From: Ancylostoma caninum
Lineage: Eukaryota; Nematoda; Chromadorea; Rhabditida; Ancylostomatidae
DNA length: 64,000 nt
Assembly: GCA_037903475.1 (NCBI GenBank)
Contig: JBAJFG010000432.1
Location: forward strand, 434,001-498,000
Direction of reading: 5' to 3'
Position numbers and translations under genes: made by a program. Below are positions 53,701 through 62,700 of this stretch, one piece after another; position 1 is the stretch's first letter; every line of letters begins with the position of its first letter. A model generated the notes under the pieces. The model did no database searches, was not told the DNA's origin, and saw only the letters and a list, made by a program, of their open reading frames with translations.

Positions 53701-56700
53701 CGTGTTCGCGCGCGGACGAGTTTTCCACGGCGCAAAAGCCATTGCGGTGTGTGGTTTGGCGCAAAGGGAAGACGAAATGCATTCAATTCACAGGGTTTCA
53801 TGGCGGGACTCGGCCAAAACCACGCGCTGCAATGGCTTTCGCGCCGGGGAAAACTCGTCCGCGCACGAACACGGCCAGGCGTGTTCGCGACGAATGTTCC
53901 ATTTTCTCTGCAGGTAAGCCATCATTGTCTGTGTTCGTTTCACATTTATGATGTGCTGAGTCTGTACTTCACCATCCGCAGCTCAGCTCAGAGTCGAGAA
54001 TTTCAGCTCCTGCTGCCTTTAAAGCTTGTTTTTTGTTGCATATCACAACACCTTGTTCTCTCGAATCGTACTTATATATGTTTCTTATGGATTCCAGTTC
54101 CTTTTAGAGTATATATTTAGCTGAATCGTCTAGTCTATCGAAATATGTAGGGAAAGCTGTCGTTACAGTATCTTCTTACCACAGTGAATGTAAGGTAGAA
54201 CTGAGAGTTGTGTAACCGTATTCCGTGTTATGGTATTTCATATTCATGGTCTCACTGTAACACGCATGACAGCACCACTTCTAACATTTTTCATCTTTAA
54301 GCTCCTTCAAACCTTAATATCGACTCCTGTTGCGAAGGATGCAGATCGAAATAGCAACAATACCACCACAGTTGGTTTTCTTTCTAACACTTTGCTTGCT
54401 GTGTGCTTGGGTCGCTCTTCTTGAGATGCTTTGTGCTCCAAATTGCAGCTTGGCTGTTCCTTCATATCTTCTTTCCAGCCGGATAATGCTGTTTCTCGCG
54501 CAGCATCAGTAGCCAGACCATCACCTCAATCGCAGGACGACATACCGGACTTAGCGGCTTTGCGGGAAATCGCAAGACAGCAAGAAGAAGGTTAGTGCGT
54601 TCGTTAATTGATTGTCAGAAGAGGAGAACTCCAGAATGAACTGAATTTCCATAGGGAGCTGTCTGAGACTTTTAGATGCTGACGAGTTTCCTAGTTTGAG
54701 GCCCTTTCTTTTGCGACCGCAGCAGTCGCCCATGAGCAGGCTAAGGTCGGCGAGATTGTCATGACATGTATCCAACAACAGCGCTTTCATCCTTTCCTGA
54801 TGAGGCGTTCAACGAGATAAGACAATTAATAGAAGTAGGATGAAGGGTACTCCTACTGGTCGACAACATTTGTACAGGGTGGGCCAAAATTATGAGTACC
54901 AGATAAATTTAACGAACTGGAGGAAGAAGCCATATTAGCGGAGAGGTCTCTAAAAGGTAATGTTAGGTACTCTTACAACAACAATAGTCTACATTTGATT
55001 TCGAATGATACTCTATCGGTATCGATAGGGGACCTTTAGACTTACCAGGTGGATGTTGTCTCCGGCACGCAGGTAGTGGTCACTATCATTCTCGAGTTTT
55101 TATGAAAAGAACCTCCAGGTCCATCACCGCCAATATGTTGTTTCTAGCATATATTAGATTAGTTAATCACCCATACGGAGTAATCCGGTGAGCGGAGGCC
55201 GAAGGAGTTGGCAGCATAGGTGCGATAGGGGTGAGAACGCTCCTGCCAAAGTGAAGGGGGTTACCGGGCAAAAAGTGAAGGGTGTCGACTGGGGGGAGGG
55301 CTTTTCTGCTTCGTTTTAGTAAGAGTTGTGATATTGGTAAGTAAAGTGGCTTTCATACATTTGCCGCGGCGGCAGTCGCCCATGGTTAAGCATAGGCCGG
55401 CGACGTCGCGGCGGCGGCGCCGCGGCGACGTCGCCGCGACAAGAGCTTGTTTACTTTTTTGCCGCGGCGCCGCCCGGCGACGTCGCCCAGCGGCAAGCGG
55501 CAAGGAATGGTCGAGGGGGTATTTTGTCGCTGGGCGACGTTTGTGTGAAAGCGCGGCATGCCGCTCGGCGGCAACTTTTGCCGCGCACCCACTTTTGCCG
55601 CGGCGGCGGCGCCGCCGCGGCAAATGTATGAAAGCCCCTTAAGTGTCAATGCCCTATCCATTGATGTAATACCCAACATGTCTTCAAATGTCATGGAAAC
55701 TGAGCAAATCTTGCAATATATTTCTGCAAACACACCGTTCAACAGTTTCATGAAACCGTACGATAGCGATGAGTCATCGCTATCGTGCTGCGGATGCTCT
55801 AGGATACTGCTTTCAAATGAGGAAACAGCCATTGATTACATGAATGAAGATAGTCCTCAGCACACCTTCATGATATGGTCCACTCATGCATACACAACTG
55901 CACAACATTTCTTCTCTCCTACATACAAAAATTTGACACTGAAATTACACCTGCTTTTGAGCTATTTTTGCTTATTACAGCTTTATTCGGAAATGAAACC
56001 TAGGAGTGAAGGGTACCTATGTTCTCCTCCTCCAATCCCCTAACTGATAAACCACATCTCGTTTCATGTGGTTGCGTGTCTTTTTCTGTGAAGGGGGGTG
56101 AGAATGTTTCTGAAGCCATTCTCACCCCATGCGCGCGCCTCTCTTCCCTCATCGCACTATCTCGCCATTTGTCTAACAACGGGCACGAGAATGCCCCGTT
56201 GTTTCGGCTCACCCACCCTATTTTTCAACCAGAAAAGGGTTTCCCCCATACATTTGTATATGGGCGGAAAACGCATCTTTTCTAGTATGTATACATGTAA
56301 ATACTTACCACTTTCTCGGAAACACAACATGAAATCCTTTGGAAAACACCTAGTTTGTAGAGTTTTCGACCGTCCTGTTGGTACCACTTTTTTGCCTGCT
56401 CATCTTATACTAACTATCACAACTCATACACGAAAATGAAGAGAAAATCTTTGCAAATTGTGGAGGACTATCCTCTTTCCGGTTAGTTCACGAACTTTTC
56501 CATAATGATCTTAGAAACACACATGCTATGTTTTTCATACCCTTATGTGTTCAAAAATTTCTCCGCAGACATGGTATCTATCGCTTCCCACTTCTGACAT
56601 GTAAACTCTACTAGGTTTAAGCTTCAATTAGATACCCTTCACTCATATCTAATTCTCTATCCTTCACATAGAAATTCGCTCGTCATTTTCCCTGTCTGCG

Positions 56701-59700
56701 GCAGTGGTCACATTGCGGGCTCCATTCAACAGTAACGTCATTTCGATTCCTGACTCCTTTATTCACATGGACAGCAATAGAATCGATCCTCTATCATTGA
56801 ATTTGTTCAGTTTCACTCTACTAAACTTTTCATTTTTTCACTTCCTCGTCTTCTGTAACTGTTTTGGTGAAGGGGGTCTATTGCCCCCCTGCCAAAGTGA
56901 AAGGGGTCTGAGCCTTGGCTCGGACTATCGCACCTATGGTTGGCAGGCCACCGGCTGAAGTTGACGATTTGAAACAGTTTTGCTAGCACCATTCATTTAG
57001 CTTCTTGAGGGCTCCACGGCCGAGTGATACTTATTCTCATTTAAGAAGTCCCTCTTTATTTGTTTTCTCACAGTTGTCCTCATTGATGGCTCGATAATGT
57101 TCATTTCACGAGAGATTTGGTGGAGACGGCTCATCGGCATACTTCGGCCACACCCCAGTTTCTTCACGATTTTGGCACAAATTTTTGACGAACGGCATCT
57201 TCTACGGGTGGAACTAATGCCCCCGTTACCAGGACTTTGACACATTGCACCACTCTGTGGATAAAGTTCTTGCACTTTTTTGAAGGGCTACAACTCTTGC
57301 GTGTCTAAACGTTGTTGTGGTGCTAAGTGATAGTGTCGTAACGGTGGGTCTATAGTTGGACAATGGTTGAGACAGATGAAATGAGATGAGAACAAACTAG
57401 AAGATTTATACCATAGTGTAGCCCGAGTGTAGCGATTGACGTGCTAGGTTGTATGATGTTGTACATGTAGTGTTTGCATATGTAATGTACGTAGTCCATC
57501 TCGTAGTTGTTCTCGCTAGCATTTCGAAATAGTAGTGCCTTATATGCGCGCGCCCACGCCGAGGCTCCGCCCACATGCTATATAAGGGCGCCGCGGCCGC
57601 AGCGGGCTCAGTTCGAGGTAGTCAGTCAGTTAGCCACTGGAGTGGCAAGTCGGTCGGTCGATGATTATCATTTACTAGCTACTTGAGTCGTTCCAATAAA
57701 GGATTACAAAACCCCTAGACAATCCACAACACAGGCCGCTCCCGTTACATGGGGGCCGAACGAAGCCTGTGAACGACTCAACAGCCGCCTTGAAGCCGTT
57801 GTAACGGTAAAGGCGAGTAGCCTGCCTTCAGTAAAAGGCAGCGAACACTCTCTTGACAACTAGAGAGTCACGTGCGTGGTGTTCTTCACCGCATACGTGT
57901 CATAGTTGTGGCTCCACAGAGAGTGTTAGTGGACTGCTCCAAGAGCAGTCGAAGGGAATCCGCTGCGCGTGAAGTGCGCAGTGTAACGTCGTAACAAGAA
58001 CACGTTGCTTAGGTAGTTATCAATACTACCAACTACGCATCGATGTCTTCTGCAATGACTGGGAACGTCTCGGATCTAAACGCGGAGGAGCTCGATAGCA
58101 TATTGCTGGACGATCCAAGATCATCGCAGCTGCGCGCTTCGAATAATGCGGCGTTGGGGAAGCTGTTGAGCACAGTAATTGCTCTAGCGAAGACCAGCAG
58201 GACGCAGATGAGACGAATAACGGGTGCTATAGGTGAGCATGTAAGTGCTCTAGAGAAAGCGCCTGAGCTCATTGCAGACAGTTTTGCGCAGGGAACATCG
58301 CGCACATCGACAAGGACGACCGAGGAGTTGGAGCAACTAGTGCACGCAGTACTTGATAGCGATTGCACGGCTGTAGTTGCTAAGCTCGCACATATGGCTA
58401 AGGTTGATGACTTCCTAAGGAAACTTGAGGAACTCCTAGCCGGAGATGTTGCTGAAGCACTTGACGAGGCATTCTCTCAGGCGGAGCACGATGATCGGTG
58501 CATGAGAGAACTAGCCGATCTTCTGCAAGTGAACTCGAGTGATGTGGTGGAGGAAATAAAGAAACTACTGGCGCAGAGGAAAGATCGGCATGGAGCTGAA
58601 TTTCGAGGGCCAGGAAACGTGAACGAAAGGGTTCCGGCACCGAACCAGTCGACATCAACATCAAGGCTAGGTCGGGATTTTTCTTCCGACATGGACGCTG
58701 GTATTGGCCGTATGTTTGCGGCCATGACGCTTCCTGAAGTGGAGGTATTCAGGGATCCGCAAGGGAGGAAGTTCGAAGACTTTATATTGCGGTTCACCAT
58801 GAAGTACCGGTATCTGGGACTGAGCAATGATATGCTCGTCCATCTACTGCTGTCAAAGCTGGACTGCTTTCCGAAAGCTGTTGCTGAGGCACTTCCGAAG
58901 CACATTAGGGAAGGAGATTTTGATGTCCTGGTGGAGGCGCTTACGACAAAATTCAAGCTCAACGATTCAGCGGAGCAGATGAAAGCCTACATGGAGCTGA
59001 AGCGTCTCAGGAAGAAGGGAGACGTAACGAGCTACTGCCTTGAGCTTGAGAGCCTTACCAGCAAGGCGTATCCAGATGCGTCTGACGAGCAACTCTCGCG
59101 AACACGAGCGGGAGAGCTGGTGGTTCAACTGTCGGACTGGCCAGAATATTTCCAGCTGTATACGACAATGGAACTGGCTCCGAAGGGTTGCGCGTACGAA
59201 ATGGTCAAGACCATGGCGCAGCGATGTGAACGTAGTAAGGAGGTTGCCGCAACATTGCAAGAAGTTGTGCAGGAAGGCGGACCACGTCGTTCACAGCTCG
59301 ATCACCGTAACCCTAGCCAGAAGGAGGTTCGGAAACCACTACTGGACGGAAACGTGAGAACGCTCGGAACGTTCAGGGCCTATCGAGAAGGGACGTTCGA
59401 AGAGAGGATAGGTGGACCAAAGTGCTTTAAATGCAGAAAATTCGGTCATCTCAGACGTGATTGCAAAGAAGCCAGTAGGAGTGCAAGGACAAGGGAGATG
59501 TACGACCGGCGATCTGCCGCACCAAGAACCTTCACAACATCCCTCAATAAGTGGATTTGTGGATCAGTAGGAGCCAACAAAGGTCGGAATGAGCTGTTTG
59601 GAGAACAAACAGTGGCAGATGTGAAGCTTCTAGGTCTTTCCCGTAAAGCCTTGCTGGATACCGGCTCACAAATTAGCATTATGCCGCTAGAAATTTTCAA

Positions 59701-62700
59701 GGCGAGCATGGCTGCAGGCTTTGATCTGGACAAGGACGTAGAAGAAATTCCGATCAACCACCGAATTCCAGTCTATGACGCCTCGGGCAACAGGATGTCT
59801 TTCAAAGGAGCGGTAAGGCTAACTCTCCAGCTCGGAAAAGGTGAAAAGCAGAAGATCGCGCTTTTCGTGACGGCTGGAGGAGATGGCATGTTAGTGTTAG
59901 GGACGAACGCACTAATGAAGCTCGGAATTGGTCTGATACCCAATAAGAAGCAGAGTCACAGGAGACGGAAACAACGATCAGGAGTTGTTACTGCTAATGA
60001 GAGGGTGTTCATGAGACCTGAAAAGACAGGAAAGTTGCCGATGGCTCGTGATGGGGTCCGGAATGGAGAATCTTTGCGTTCCAAGAACCGATTACTCCCT
60101 GATAGGATTGGGAACAGGAAGAGCGGCGCGATCAAGGTTCCTGACGCCAGCAGCTTAGCAGGAGCCACGCTCTTGGGAGGAGGAGAGATCGGAACGCACG
60201 ATAAGCCGTCCGTTTTACCGAAGTCGTCGAGCAGTCGCAGAGGAAAGAAACAGCGAGCTGATGTCAATGTCGGATCAGAAACGGTATTACCGCCGAACCT
60301 CCCAAAACCAGCGAAAGTGTGCCCCGGAGGAAGAATTCACTCAGGTACGAGTAGGATTGAAAGTACTGGTCCCGTCGAAATTCCTGTCGGTAAATCGTCT
60401 TCGGCAGCAGCGAAGCTTTCCAAAGCAGCTGAAAAGGATGAGAGCCAGGCTAAGAAAAAACGTGGGAAGAGAAGGCGATCGAGAAGGAAACGACGTGAGT
60501 TAAGTTCGATAGGCAACGGAGCTGATTGCCTCAGGATGTCGATCGAGGGTGGTCATCTGCCGAATCTTGCGCAACAAGTGTGCCGCATCGGAGCAGATTC
60601 CCGGCTCGAGAAGTCTCCGTTCACTGGTCGCAGGGAAATACATCCGACTGCGAACGATGTGTGCGACTTGGAGGAACACGACTTCGAGTCACCAGGAATG
60701 GAGAAGAGACGGCGTAACGACGAGGTGCAGACAGGTTCGCTCCAGCAGAACGATGAAGGGACGAAGTCGTGTCAGAACAAGCTATCGTCGCCAATCGGAT
60801 GCAGCGCAAGAGGAACGTCGAGGCCCAGGGGCGTTGAAGATCATCCCATCGAGACGTGCAGCATCCAAGTCAAGCTCGAGCCACAAAGAGGACACAGCCG
60901 TCCGGTCCAGTGCGCAGTACCATGGTCGTGGAGTCGGGACGACTCTTGTTTCCGGAGGGGCATGTAGCCCGAGTGTAGCGATTGACGTGCTAGGTTGTAT
61001 GATGTTGTACATGTAGTGTTTGCATATGTAATGTACGTAGTCCATCTCGTAGTTGTTCTCGCTAGCATTTCGAAATAGTAGTGCCTTATATGCGCGCGCC
61101 CACGCCGAGGCTCCGCCCACATGCTATATAAGGGCGCCGCGGCCGCAGCGGGCTCAGTTCGAGGTAGTCAGTCAGTTAGCCACTGGAGTGGCAAGTCGGT
61201 CGGTCGATGATTATCATTTACTAGCTACTTGAGTCGTTCCAATAAAGGATTACAAAACCCCTAGACAATCCACAACACAGGCCGCTCCCGTTACAATAGG
61301 AAAAATTCAAAAAATCTCGGGAGGACCTTGAAGCTTGCCAACACTTGAGATAATTCACAGCGTGCGGGCAGTACCCATAATTTTGGCCCACCCTGTAGCT
61401 CACCGCTTTGTCGTGCTGAGATTGCCACGGCCATGTGTAGTTATTTTTTTACCTCTTGAAATCGATTTCTCCAGCACTGCGACAAGCTGTGGAACAACAA
61501 CAACATGGATATGTCGAACGCAAGCATTCTTGGCAAAACGATGCCCTTTCAGTGAGTTGATTGCCGATCTTTTCGGGAGAAAATAAGCGTATGTTCTCAT
61601 TTTCTCATGAAAAGGCAGCGAATATTCCCCCTTGTAAATGTCTTCCATTACAGAAAAGCGCGCACTCATCGGCTGGTTCCCTTGTCAGTAGTAAGTCTGT
61701 GGATATGACCATGCTCCATAAAACGAATGCGAATTCTGGATCGGTAGGTTTAACTAAGCCTATTCGTTGTATTGATGGAAAGCACGCTTCTTTGCTTTTT
61801 TGTCTTTTTTTTGTTCATGCTCACTCACCTTTGGCTTTAAATTTGCAAATTGTTGTTCTTTGCATAAGAGAAGAAGCAGACGTGGATTTTCAAAAGTACG
61901 ATTCAAGAATTTCGGTTCTGGATCTTGCCGGAATTTTGAGGTTGCGCTTTTTTTAAGCATATCTCTGCAGCCTCCGTCTAAACGACTTCCTATTCGTTCA
62001 CCAGCAGAGTATTTGTTCGAAATCGATAATGCATGATTGCTTTCGAATAGTCTTTACTACTTGTTTCTCCACAGCAAAAGTCTGTGTTAGCGAAATTTTT
62101 GTTGTTAGTGGTGTAAGCCAGGAAGATGTTAGATATCGATGAGCAATGATTTTTACTCGGCACCAACACGTTCGTGACAACGCGCCAAGCTGGTCGAACA
62201 CGCTATGTTTAATGTCCTATCTTTGTGACACGTTCATAATTAGCTAATTGCTTTGTACTAGCGCCATAACAGATATACGAGTGTTTTATACTCGCCGTAG
62301 GTGAAGTGACGGTTTCCTGAACTTTTGCATTATGTGTTCCTAAATGGGACAGCTAAAAGAACAATAAGCTATTGGAAGAACCTAACAATGACGAGTCCAT
62401 TGACAACATACATGGGAGGGACTTTTGAGGATTACTATCGAAGGGATAATTGTCATTAATGAAGACAATGTTTTATATTGAACTAGTGTTTCACATGAAA
62501 AAGCTTACCACGCACGACCGCGTGCCCAACTGGTCGAGAATGGAATACTCGTGCCCGAAAGCATGCGTATCCTAAGTGGTAGTGCGTTAAAAATCAGCTC
62601 TGTCTCGAATGTTAATGTCAGGTGTGAACACTCTTTCGCCATAGATCAGAATTCTTCGAATCTACTATGGTAACTGCAAATGACTTGGAGTTGATAGTTT

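Larger units (their letters stand above)
57417..61295 (+). mobile_element. Young non-autonomous LTR retrotransposon (gag-pro only, 3.9 kb)
   Basis: Two 333-bp LTRs (57417-57749, 60963-61295) look identical by eye, start with TG and end with CA. They are flanked by ATAG on both sides (57413-57416, 61296-61299) as target duplication. A primer-binding-site-like TGG starts directly after the left LTR and a purine tract (GGAGGGGCA) directly precedes the right LTR. Between them is one open frame with gag and protease but no reverse transcriptase, RNase H or integrase. The internal region is only 3.2 kb, so pol must be supplied by another element. It is inserted in the mariner, in the same orientation as the host gene. 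Confidence 0.95.
54875..61395 (-). mobile_element. Mariner element containing nested insertions
   Basis: The left end CAGGGTGGGCCAAAATTATG (54875) and the right end, whose reverse complement is CAGGGTGGGCCAAAATTATG (ends 61395), are identical over 20 bp, then differ by one base before GTAC. They are bordered by TA (54873-54874, 61396-61397). A transposase relic runs leftward from near 57275, so the 61395 end is the 5' side. The LTR element 57417-61295 and probably sequence around 55215-56938 were inserted later. Without these the mariner would be close to 0.9 kb, like the other copies. The whole stack lies in intron 8 of the Ser/Pro-rich gene. Confidence 0.85.

Noticed and set aside
53595..54120. 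Frames of 81 to 123 codons on + and a mirrored 104-codon frame on -
   Set aside because: They mirror each other because the DNA is a palindromic MITE; similar peptides occur on both strands.
55261..55832. Arg/Ala-rich frames on both strands
   Set aside because: Produced by the GC-rich MITE, where stop codons are rare in all frames.
60261..60503. Possible integrase C-terminal fragment in another frame of the LTR element
   Set aside because: The frame holds only a vague VRVGLKVLVPSKF string with no catalytic motif, while the main 974-codon frame is unbroken there.
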